Shown: positions 21,006-29,242 of the stretch, piece after piece
Position numbering within the stretch: the first letter of the stretch is position 1
Layout: each line of letters begins with the position of its first letter
DNA from: an uncultured Polaribacter sp.
Lineage (GTDB): Bacteria; Bacteroidota; Bacteroidia; Flavobacteriales; Flavobacteriaceae
Direction: 5' to 3'
Assembly (NCBI GenBank): GCA_913061165.1
Contig: CAJXTJ010000007.1
Location: 1-37,491 of the forward strand
DNA: 37,491 bases
Notes under the pieces: model-generated
The model's database searches: none
Seen by the model: only the letters and a program-made list of their open reading frames with translations
Told to the model about the DNA's origin: nothing
Made by a program: the position numbers and the translations under genes

Positions 21006-22400
21006 ATGGAGTCGCAAATACATAAAATTCATCAGCAACTGGTGAACAAAGAAATATCTTGTATGAGTTTGGTGCAAGAAAAATTAAATTTATTAAAACA
21101 AAATACACACAACTCTGTAAATTCTTTATTGGAAGATTCCGCTTTGGCTTCAGCTAAAAAAGTAGATGCTAAAATAGAAAACGGACAAGAAATTGGTTTG
21201 TTAGAAGGAATTCCGTTTGGAATTAAAGATGTGTACATGTTGCAAGGAACGTATACTACTGCTAGTTCAGACTTGTTAAAAAAATATAAAGCAGCGTATA
21301 CCGCAACTGCTATTCAGAAACTATTAGATGCAGGTGCAATTCCTTTGGTAAAAGAAAATTGTGATTCTTTTGGGCACGGTTCTTCATCAGAAAACACCAT
21401 TTTCGGAGCCGTAAAAAATGCTGTAAATCCAGATTTAGTTGCTGGCGGTTCTAGTGGAGGTTCTGCTGTAAATGTTGCAAAAGACAATACGGTTTTTTCA
21501 ATTGGTGGAGATACGGGTGGTTCTATTCGTCAGCCGGCAGGGTATAATAAAATTTACGGATTTAAACCCACCTACGGTAGAATTTCTAGATATGGCTTAA
21601 TGGCGTACGCTTCTTCTACAGATTGCGTTGGGCCTATTGCAAAGTCTCTTGAAGATGTGCGAATTGTCTTAAACGTGATGAGTGGAAAAGATCCAAGAGA
21701 TCAAACGAGTTATGTTTCTGAAGCGGTTTCAGCAGATTTGAAATCCTCTGGAATAAAAACAGTTGGTTATTATAAAAACTTCATCGAAAGTGATGCAATA
21801 AGCACCAAAATAAAAGCAGATTTTTTAGCAACCTTAGAAAAAATAAAAGCGAAAGGAATCGCAGTAAAAGCATTAGACTTTTTTGATGCTGATATTTTAG
21901 TTTCTACCTATTATACGCTGGCAATGGCAGAAACTGCTTCAAATTTATCTCGTTTAGACGGCACAAATTACGGCGCAAGAATAGAAGGAGTTAATTTAAA
22001 AGATACCTATTCAATTACGAGATCAGAAAATTTTTCAGAAGAAACAAAAAGAAGAGTTGTTGGTGGAAATCAAGTTTTATCGCAAGGTTTTTCAGATGAA
22101 ATTTATTTAAAAGCACAGAATTTAAGAAATCAAATATCGGCAAGATTTACAGAAGATTTCAAGGATGTAGATATTGTTTTATCTCCAGTAACTCCAGCGA
22201 TTCCTCCAAAAATAGGAGAGAGTTTGCAAGACCCTTTGGCAATGTACTTGTCAGATGCATATACGGTTGGTTTTAGTTTGGGAGGTTTGCCAGCGTTAAC
22301 AATACCAAAAGGAACTTCTACAGGCTTACAAATTACAGCAGACAAGAAAAAAGATGCGGAAGTTTTACAATTCGCTAACTTTTTAAACGAAATTTTATAA
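21006..22400 (+). CDS. gatA: Aspartyl/glutamyl-tRNA amidotransferase subunit A-like amidase
   Basis: Amidase-signature triad regions GIPFGIKD, VAGGSSGGSAVNVA, and GGDTGGSIRQPA; next to GatB-AspRS. Confidence 0.85.
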   Translation: MESQIHKIHQQLVNKEISCMSLVQEKLNLLKQNTHNSVNSLLEDSALASAKKVDAKIENGQEIGLLEGIPFGIKDVYMLQGTYTTASSDLLKKYKAAYTATAIQKLLDAGAIPLVKENCDSFGHGSSSENTIFGAVKNAVNPDLVAGGSSGGSAVNVAKDNTVFSIGGDTGGSIRQPAGYNKIYGFKPTYGRISRYGLMAYASSTDCVGPIAKSLEDVRIVLNVMSGKDPRDQTSYVSEAVSADLKSSGIKTVGYYKNFIESDAISTKIKADFLATLEKIKAKGIAVKALDFFDADILVSTYYTLAMAETASNLSRLDGTNYGARIEGVNLKDTYSITRSENFSEETKRRVVGGNQVLSQGFSDEIYLKAQNLRNQISARFTEDFKDVDIVLSPVTPAIPPKIGESLQDPLAMYLSDAYTVGFSLGGLPALTIPKGTSTGLQITADKKKDAEVLQFANFLNEIL

Positions 22401-25400
22401 TGGAATTAGCGAAAATACAGGAGGTTTTAAAAGCCCACGATTTAGAATTGATTATTGGGTTAGAAACACACGTTCGTTTAAATACAAAATCTAAACTATT
22501 TTGTTCTTGTCCGAATTTAGAATCAGAAGTTCCGAATGAAAATATCTGTGCTGTTTGTACAGGACAAATGGGCGTTTTACCGGCCATTAATAAAGAAGCA
22601 ATTACAAAAGCGATTTATTTTGGAAAAGCCGTGAATTCTTCTTTTTCAAACGAGATTACTTCTTGGGATCGTAAACATTATGAATATCCAGACAATCCTA
22701 AAAATATACAAATTACACAGTTTCACAATCCTGTAATTCCAGATGGTGAAGTTTGTTGTTATAGAAATGACGGTTCTCAATTTACGGTTTCATTAACGCA
22801 AACACATATTGAAGAAGATGCGGCTAAATTAATACATGAGAAGAAAATTTCTCTAGTAGATTTTAATAAAGCAGGTGTACCTTTAATTGAAATTGTTACA
22901 GATCCTTGTATTCGGAACATAGAGGATGCTGCTACCTATGCCCAGTACATTCAAAGAATTGTTCAGAATTTAGGTATTTCTGAAGCAAATTTAGAAAAAG
23001 GAGAGTTTAAATCTGATGTTTCTGTTTCGTTGAGAAAGATTGGTGAAGTAGTTTTAAATCCAAGAACAGAAATCAAAAATTTAAATTCTTTTAAATTTAT
23101 GGTAGAAGCGCTAATGGAAGAAATTGAGAAGCAATTAAACTACTTTACAACGCACAAAGAATTTAGGCCAGAACAAACTACAGTTTTATGGGATGCAGAC
23201 TTAAAGCAAACTAAAACCATGCGAACAAAAGAGTTTGAAGCAGACTATCGTTTTATCTCTGAGCCAGACTTACCTTTTGTTTCTATAAAAGACATTGTAG
23301 AAAGTATAAATATTGATGCAAGTGCATTGCCTTATGCAGTAGAAACGGTATTAATTAAAGGAGGTGTTTTGCCACAAGATGCAAAGTTTTTTACCGCAGA
23401 TGCCATTCGTTCTAAAATATTTATGGCGATTAATAATGTTATCCAGGATGCCTCTTTTGTTGCAAAAACATTGGTAAATAATATGGATGCAGGTGGATAT
23501 CAAAACATTCATAATGTAGCAGATTTAATTGCTATTTTTCAGTTATTTAAAGCAGATAAAATCACGTCTGTTTTGGTTCAAAATGCAATTACATCGTATT
23601 TAAAAGAACCTACTTTCGATTACAAAAAGTACTTTGATGAAAATACGATTTCTCAGGATAAAATTACAGCTGCAATTGCAACAGTAATCTTTAAAAATGA
23701 AGCAATTTCAAATGATATTAAAAAGGGAAATCAAGGAAAGGCAGGAATTCTTGTTGGTAAAGTTATTGCTATTATTGGAAAAGGAGCGTCAGGGAAAGTA
23801 ATTCGTGAGGGTGTTATAAAAGCGATTAGCGAAAAAGGAGCTATTAGCGATTCGACAATAGTAGTTAGCGAAAAGCTAGTAGCGAATAGCGAACAACTAA
23901 AAGAGAAAAGCCAAGAACCAATTGCTAAAAGTCAGCAGCCAGTTATTATCAAAGAAGAATATAGAACACATAAAATATCTGAATTATCAGAAGCATCCAT
24001 CACAGAAAAAGTAACTTTATCTGGTTGGGTTTCTAGTGTTAGAGATCACGGAGAATTGATGTTTATCGATTTAAGAGATTCAAGTACACAGATTTTTCAA
24101 GTGCGTTTAAGTAGCCAATCATTTCCTAATTTGGACGAGTTAGTAAAGTTAAAGCCAGAATCTGTCATTGCGGTTACAGGAACTGTAGTGCAAAGAAGAG
24201 AAGACGACTATAATGCGGGTTTAAGAACCGGTAAATTAGAATTAGAAACTTCTGACTTAGAGATTTTAAACCTATCTAAAACCTTACCTTTTGAAATTAA
24301 AAGAGCTTTTAAAAGTAATGAGAAAGTCCGTTTTGAATACAAGTTTTTAGACCATAGAAATGATGAGGTTCGGCGCGCAATTGTAAACAGACATAAAGTC
24401 ATAAAACTACTACGTGATATCTTAGATGAAGAGGAATTTTTAGAAATCGAAACGCCTATTTTAACTGCTGGAACAGACGAAGGAGCAAGAGAATTTATTG
24501 TACCAACAAGAAAACAGGCTGGTTCTTTTTATACATTACCACAAGCACCTCAGCAATTTAAGCAGATGTTAATGGTGGGCGGATTTGAAAAATATTTCCA
24601 AATTGCGCGTTGTTTTAGAGATGAAGATTCTCGTGGAGACCGTCAGCCAGAATTTACACAGTTAGATATTGAAATGGCGTACGCGAGTATGCAACAAATC
24701 ATTGATTTAAATACCAAAATGTTTAATGAAGTGGTACGAAAAATCTATGGTAAAAAATGGATTTTATATCCATTCGAAGTAATTACTTATAAAAATGCCA
24801 TGGATAAATACGGTTGTGATAGACCGGATTTACGTTATGGATTGCAAATGCAAGACATTACAGACATTGTTAAGGATACAACTTTTCAAGTTTTTAGCAA
24901 ACCAATCGATGCAGGTGGCATTGTAAAATGTATTAAGGTTTCTGCAAAAGAGCAAGGAAATAAAAGAATGTCTAAAGGGCAAATTGAAAACCTAACAGCA
25001 ATTGCGCAGCAAAACGGATTGGGCGGATTGGCATACATCATCGTGAATGAAAACGATTTACAATCGCCAATTATTAAGTTTTTAGGCGAAGAGATCGCAG
25101 CAAACATTATAAAAGCTACAAATTCCCAGCTTGGAGATATTGTGTTTTTCTCTGCGGCTGATTATGCAACAGCAAATAAGGCATTAGATGCGGTTCGTCA
25201 AGAAATGGGACGTATTTTAAAGTTAATCAACCCCAAAGAGTTAAGACCTGCTTGGGTTGTTGACTTCCCGATGTTTGAAAAAACAGAGGAAGGCAGATGG
25301 ACATTTACGCACAATCCTTTTTCTATGCCAGCAATCTACGACTTAGAAAAGCACATGAAGGGAGAAGAAGAAGCGATCGGAACTATTATAGCCCAGCAAT

Positions 25401-25741
25401 ACGATTTAATCTTAAACGGTTTTGAAATTGGTGGAGGTTCTGTGCGTGCACATAAATCAGAAATTCTAGAAGCAACCTATAAAAATATGGGGTATAATAA
25501 AGAAGAGATGATGAAAAGTGTTGGCACTATGCATAAAGCGTTTCAATATGGTGCACCGCCGCACGGTGGAATTGCATGGGGTGTTGACCGCTTAATGATG
25601 ATTTTAGAAAAGAAAGCATCTATTAGAGAGGTAATGGCGTTTCCGAAAACAGGTTCGTCAGAAGATTTATTATTCAATGCGCCTTCAATTTTGTCGGATA
25701 AAAAGGTAGAAGAAATGAATGTTCGCATTCTTCGAAAATAA
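22400..25741 (+). CDS. aspS: Bifunctional amidotransferase subunit GatB - aspartate--tRNA ligase AspS fusion
   Basis: GatB: GLETHVRLNTKSKLFCSCPN...ICAVCTGQMGVLPAIN, FNKAGVPLIEIVTDP, C-terminal YqeY-like GKAGILVGKVIAIIGKGASGKVI. AspRS: GWVSSVRDHGELMFIDLRD, FRDEDSRGDRQPEFTQLDIEMA, GGIAWGVDRLMMIL. One uninterrupted 1113-aa frame. Confidence 0.95.
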   Translation: MELAKIQEVLKAHDLELIIGLETHVRLNTKSKLFCSCPNLESEVPNENICAVCTGQMGVLPAINKEAITKAIYFGKAVNSSFSNEITSWDRKHYEYPDNPKNIQITQFHNPVIPDGEVCCYRNDGSQFTVSLTQTHIEEDAAKLIHEKKISLVDFNKAGVPLIEIVTDPCIRNIEDAATYAQYIQRIVQNLGISEANLEKGEFKSDVSVSLRKIGEVVLNPRTEIKNLNSFKFMVEALMEEIEKQLNYFTTHKEFRPEQTTVLWDADLKQTKTMRTKEFEADYRFISEPDLPFVSIKDIVESINIDASALPYAVETVLIKGGVLPQDAKFFTADAIRSKIFMAINNVIQDASFVAKTLVNNMDAGGYQNIHNVADLIAIFQLFKADKITSVLVQNAITSYLKEPTFDYKKYFDENTISQDKITAAIATVIFKNEAISNDIKKGNQGKAGILVGKVIAIIGKGASGKVIREGVIKAISEKGAISDSTIVVSEKLVANSEQLKEKSQEPIAKSQQPVIIKEEYRTHKISELSEASITEKVTLSGWVSSVRDHGELMFIDLRDSSTQIFQVRLSSQSFPNLDELVKLKPESVIAVTGTVVQRREDDYNAGLRTGKLELETSDLEILNLSKTLPFEIKRAFKSNEKVRFEYKFLDHRNDEVRRAIVNRHKVIKLLRDILDEEEFLEIETPILTAGTDEGAREFIVPTRKQAGSFYTLPQAPQQFKQMLMVGGFEKYFQIARCFRDEDSRGDRQPEFTQLDIEMAYASMQQIIDLNTKMFNEVVRKIYGKKWILYPFEVITYKNAMDKYGCDRPDLRYGLQMQDITDIVKDTTFQVFSKPIDAGGIVKCIKVSAKEQGNKRMSKGQIENLTAIAQQNGLGGLAYIIVNENDLQSPIIKFLGEEIAANIIKATNSQLGDIVFFSAADYATANKALDAVRQEMGRILKLINPKELRPAWVVDFPMFEKTEEGRWTFTHNPFSMPAIYDLEKHMKGEEEAIGTIIAQQYDLILNGFEIGGGSVRAHKSEILEATYKNMGYNKEEMMKSVGTMHKAFQYGAPPHGGIAWGVDRLMMILEKKASIREVMAFPKTGSSEDLLFNAPSILSDKKVEEMNVRILRK
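23821..23940 (+). repeat. Low-complexity repeat words in the GatB-AspRS interdomain linker
   Basis: TAGCGA at 23827, 23845, 23866, 23880, and 23887 (five copies in about 66 bp), followed by AAAAGCCAAGAAC. Confidence 0.6.
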
Positions 25742-25788
25742 ATTTAAATACCTGAAACAGAAGTATCATAAATAATCTAGTATAAAGG

Positions 25789-25819
25789 TTGTATAATTTA
25801 AAAATCTAACCTATTTTTG
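25789..25819 (+). promoter_or_regulatory. Predicted trp operon promoter
   Basis: TTG 25789-25791, 20-nt spacer, TATTTTTG 25812-25819 (TAnnTTTG), just before the leader ATG at 25827. Confidence 0.6.
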
Positions 25820-25826
25820 TTCCAGT

Positions 25827-25877
25827 ATGAGTATAACAACAAAAAATACATGGTGGTGGAACTCTCTTAATTCATAA
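25827..25877 (+). CDS. trpL: trp operon leader peptide (MSITTKNTWWWNSLNS)
   Basis: Short ORF with three consecutive TGG codons (25851-25859), upstream of a terminator and trpE. Confidence 0.9.
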   Translation: MSITTKNTWWWNSLNS

Positions 25878-25936
25878 GTGAGAACTAATCCTATATTTAA
25901 AATATAAAAAAGGCTTATCTCACGATAAGCCTTTTT
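25862..25936 (+). promoter_or_regulatory. trp attenuator with mutually exclusive helices
   Basis: 1:2 helix CTCTCTT (25862-25868)/AAGTGAG (25876-25882); antiterminator GTGAGAacTAAtCC (25878-25891)/GGcTTATCTCAC (25912-25923); terminator GGCTTATC/GATAAGCC plus T-run (25906-25936). Confidence 0.85.
25906..25936 (+). terminator. trp attenuator terminator
   Basis: AAAAAGGCTTATC TCAC GATAAGCCTTTTT; 12 nt before trpE. Confidence 0.92.
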
Positions 25937-25948
25937 CAATTCTATAAA

Positions 25949-27340
25949 ATGAAGAATATACATTTCAAAACAATTCATAAAACAAAAATTGCAGACACTA
26001 TAACGCCTGTGGGCTTGTATTTGCGGTTTAGAGACCAATATGCTAACACGCTTTTACTAGAAAGTTCAGATTATCACAGTAAAGAAGAGAGCTTTTCTTT
26101 TATTGCTATTGAACCAATAGTGCGTATGAAAGTAGACGATTATCAGTTTACAGTTTCGCATAAAGGAACCCAAATTGATAGCCAACCAATTGATAAAAAC
26201 TTTTATCAATTATTTGATAAATTCACGAATTCTATAGCATTAGATTGCCCAGCAGAATTAAAATCCTTTAATGGTTTGTATGGGTATACAACGTTCGATT
26301 CCGTTCAGTATTTCGAAAACATAAAATTTACAAATAAGAAAGCACCCTCTGCCATTCCAGAAATGCAATATAGTTTCTATAGATTTATTATTGCTATTAA
26401 TCATTTTAATGATGAAATGACATTGATAGAAAACATAGAAGAGGGCACAGAATCTCGTATTAAAGAAGTGCAAACCATTATAGATGCTCAAGCGTTTAAT
26501 ACTCAGAAATTCGAAATCGTAGGAGAGGAGACTTCAAATGTTACAGGAGAAGAATTTAAAGAATATGTACGGAAAGCAAAATCACATTGTAAAAGAGGTG
26601 ATGTTTTTCAATTGGTCTTATCACGCCAATTCCAGCAAGAATTTAAGGGAGACGAGTTTAATGTATATAGAGCGTTGCGTTCTATTAATCCTTCACCTTA
26701 TTTGTTTTATTTTGATTATGGAAGTTTCAAGTTAATGGGGTCTTCACCAGAAGCACAGATTAAAATTTCAGAAGGTAAAGCAACGATTAATCCAATTGCT
26801 GGTACGTTTAGAAGAACGGGTGATATGGCAGAAGATCTAAAATTAGGTAAGAAATTATCTGAAGATAAAAAGGAAACTGCAGAACATGTAATGTTGGTAG
26901 ATTTGGCGCGTAATGATTTAAGCAAGCATGCAGATAATGTGACTGTGGAGGTATTTAAAGAAGTGCAATATTTTAGTCACGTAATTCATTTAGTTTCTAC
27001 TGTTCGAGGAAAAATTAAAGGCAATCCGATTGAAATTGTTGGAGATACGTTTCCGGCAGGAACCTTAAGTGGTGCTCCAAAATATAAGGCAATGGAACTG
27101 ATTAATAAATATGAAAATCAGACACGTGGTTTTTATGGAGGTGCAGTTGGTATTATTGGTTTAGATGGCTCTGTTAATTTGGCAATTGCCATTCGCTCTT
27201 TTGTAAGTAAAAATAATGTATTGTATTCGCAGGCTGGTGCAGGAATAGTGATTCATTCAGACGAAGCAAAAGAATTACAAGAAGTAAATAATAAGCTAGC
27301 AGCATTAAAGAAAGCGTTGTTTTTAGCTGAGGATATTTAA
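25949..27340 (+). CDS. trpE: Anthranilate synthase component I
   Basis: LLESS feedback-type motif; GDVFQLVLSRQF, SPYLFYFDYG, AGTFRRTG, and TFPAGTLSGAPKYKAMELI. Confidence 0.96.
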   Translation: MKNIHFKTIHKTKIADTITPVGLYLRFRDQYANTLLLESSDYHSKEESFSFIAIEPIVRMKVDDYQFTVSHKGTQIDSQPIDKNFYQLFDKFTNSIALDCPAELKSFNGLYGYTTFDSVQYFENIKFTNKKAPSAIPEMQYSFYRFIIAINHFNDEMTLIENIEEGTESRIKEVQTIIDAQAFNTQKFEIVGEETSNVTGEEFKEYVRKAKSHCKRGDVFQLVLSRQFQQEFKGDEFNVYRALRSINPSPYLFYFDYGSFKLMGSSPEAQIKISEGKATINPIAGTFRRTGDMAEDLKLGKKLSEDKKETAEHVMLVDLARNDLSKHADNVTVEVFKEVQYFSHVIHLVSTVRGKIKGNPIEIVGDTFPAGTLSGAPKYKAMELINKYENQTRGFYGGAVGIIGLDGSVNLAIAIRSFVSKNNVLYSQAGAGIVIHSDEAKELQEVNNKLAALKKALFLAEDI

Positions 27341-27346
27341 AAAATA

Positions 27347-27397
27347 GCTTTTTGTTTTTCGCAGTTAGCATTTCGCTAAAAACGAAGAATCAAAAGC
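27347..27397. repeat. Imperfect intercistronic palindrome between trpE and trpG
   Basis: GCTTTTTG...TTTTTCG cag TTAGCatttcGCTAA aaa CGAAGAA...CAAAAGC. Confidence 0.55.
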
Positions 27398-27411
27398 CAA
27401 AAACTTTTAAA

Positions 27412-27990
27412 ATGAAAATATTAATTTTAGACAATTACGATTCCTTTACCTACAATTTAGTCCATATGGTGGAGAAAATTACAGGGAATTTTCCTGTAGT
27501 TTTTAGAAACGATGAAATAAGTATTGAAGCCGTAGGAAATTATGATGTGATTATGCTGTCTCCAGGACCTGGCATACCAGATGAAGCAGGAATCTTAAAG
27601 GACGTAATTAAAAGATATGCAGGTATTAAACCAATTTTCGGAGTGTGTTTGGGTTTGCAAGCAATTACAGAAGTTTTTGGCGGAACCATCATAAACTTAG
27701 AAGATGTGTTTCACGGAGTGGCAACAGAAATGCGTATTACAGATAAAGATGCTGTTATTTTTAAAGATGTTCCAGAAACGTTTTTAGCAGCACGTTACCA
27801 TTCTTGGGCGGCTACAGATGAAGGGTTTCCCGAAGAAATTCAGGTTACAGCGAGAGATGAAGATGGTTTGATTCAAGCAATTCAGCATAAAATATTTCCA
27901 ATTTCGGCAGTTCAGTTTCATCCAGAATCTATTTTAACAGATGTTGGAGAGCAGTTATTGAGAAACTTTATAAATAGTGTTAAAAAGTAA
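27412..27990 (+). CDS. trpG: Anthranilate synthase component II (glutamine amidotransferase)
   Basis: ILDNYDSFTYNLV, PGPGIPDEAG, GVCLGLQAI, and FHPESILT; ATG 27412. Confidence 0.96.
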   Translation: MKILILDNYDSFTYNLVHMVEKITGNFPVVFRNDEISIEAVGNYDVIMLSPGPGIPDEAGILKDVIKRYAGIKPIFGVCLGLQAITEVFGGTIINLEDVFHGVATEMRITDKDAVIFKDVPETFLAARYHSWAATDEGFPEEIQVTARDEDGLIQAIQHKIFPISAVQFHPESILTDVGEQLLRNFINSVKK

Positions 27991-27991
27991 T

Positions 27992-28047
27992 AAAGTAAGG
28001 AGTTTATAAAGTTTAGCAATAACTTTGTATTAGCTCCTCATTACTTT
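27992..28047. repeat. Extended intercistronic stem-loop between trpG and trpD, not a terminator
   Basis: AAAGTAAGGAG...CTCCtcaTTACTTT outer stem and TATAAAGTT/AACTTTGTA inner stem; no T-run. Confidence 0.55.
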
Positions 28048-28070
28048 CAAATTTTTAGAATTTAATTCAA

Positions 28071-29060
28071 ATGAAAGCAATTTTAAATAAATTATATAAG
28101 CACGAGAGATTGTCTAAATCTGAAGCAACACAGGTCTTAAAAGACATTGCATCAGAACAATACAATGCTGCTCATTTGGCTTCATTTATGACGGTCTTTA
28201 TGATGCGTCCTATTACAGCAGACGAACTTTCTGGTTTTAGAAATGCATTGAAAGAATTGTCTATAAAAGTAGATTTATCAGATTACAATACTATTGATAT
28301 TGTTGGGACTGGTGGAGATGGAAAAAATACTTTTAATATCTCAACACTAACTTCTTTTATTGTAGCAGGAACAGGACAAAAAGTAGCAAAACATGGTAAT
28401 TACTCTGTGTCTTCGCAATCTGGTTCTTCAGATATGTTAGAAAGTTTTGGATATAATTTCACAAATAAAGAAAGTGTACTGAGAGAACATTTAGAGAAAG
28501 CAAATATTTGTTTTTTACATGCTCCAAAATTTCATCCAGCAATGAAAGCAGTTGGCCCAACGAGAAAAGCATTGGCTTTAAAAACTTTTTTTAACATGCT
28601 TGGCCCTTTGGTAAACCCGAGTTCTCCTAAGAATCATATGCTTGGAACTTTCAATTTAGAAATTGCACGTTTGTATAATTATATTTTGCAAGAAGAAAGT
28701 GTCAATTACGGTATCGTGCATGCTTTAGATGGTTATGATGAAATCTCGTTAACAAGCGGATTTAAATTTTTTACTAAAAAAGGAGAACAAATTATAAACC
28801 CAGAAGATTTAGGTCAAAAGAGAATTCAGCAATCAGAAATATTTGGTGGAAACTCTATAGCAGACGCCGCTAAGATTTTCAAGTCTATTTTAGAAGGAAA
28901 CGGAACGGAAGCTCAAAATAATGTTGTGCTAACAAATGCCGCTTTCGCTTTAAAAATTGTAGATGAAGCAAAGAGTTTCGAAACTGCTTTTAGTGAAGCT
29001 AAAGATTCACTTTTTGGTCTGAAAGCAAAACAAACATTAGAGAAATTACTGAGTATTTAA
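28071..29060 (+). CDS. trpD: Anthranilate phosphoribosyltransferase
   Basis: VGTGGDGKNTFNIST, KHGNYSVSSQSGSSDMLE, and LGPLVNPSSPKNHMLG. Confidence 0.96.
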   Translation: MKAILNKLYKHERLSKSEATQVLKDIASEQYNAAHLASFMTVFMMRPITADELSGFRNALKELSIKVDLSDYNTIDIVGTGGDGKNTFNISTLTSFIVAGTGQKVAKHGNYSVSSQSGSSDMLESFGYNFTNKESVLREHLEKANICFLHAPKFHPAMKAVGPTRKALALKTFFNMLGPLVNPSSPKNHMLGTFNLEIARLYNYILQEESVNYGIVHALDGYDEISLTSGFKFFTKKGEQIINPEDLGQKRIQQSEIFGGNSIADAAKIFKSILEGNGTEAQNNVVLTNAAFALKIVDEAKSFETAFSEAKDSLFGLKAKQTLEKLLSI

Positions 29061-29061
29061 A

Positions 29062-29241
29062 ATGATAAAAAAGAAAAATAGTTTAATCTCAATTATACCT
29101 GCCTTTTTATTAATGGGAGCCGCAGTTGGTATTCAAACAACGAATGTTTTAAGAGATACGGTAATAGGACTCATTGTAGGACTCATCGTTTACTTTTTTT
29201 TAAAACATAGAAATAAAATAATTAATAATAAAAAGTCATAA
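29062..29241 (+). CDS. Small membrane protein inside the trp operon (59 aa)
   Basis: MIKKKNSLISIIPAFLLMGAAVGIQTTNVLRDTVIGLIVGLIVYFFLKHRNKIINNKKS; two TM segments; 1 nt after trpD and 1 nt before trpC; below ORF-track cutoff. Confidence 0.75.
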   Translation: MIKKKNSLISIIPAFLLMGAAVGIQTTNVLRDTVIGLIVGLIVYFFLKHRNKIINNKKS

Positions 29242-29242
29242 A

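Noticed and set aside
25811-26038. Minus-strand ORF of 75 aa over the trp leader
   Set aside because: Antisense to the trp attenuator and trpE start; no domain features.
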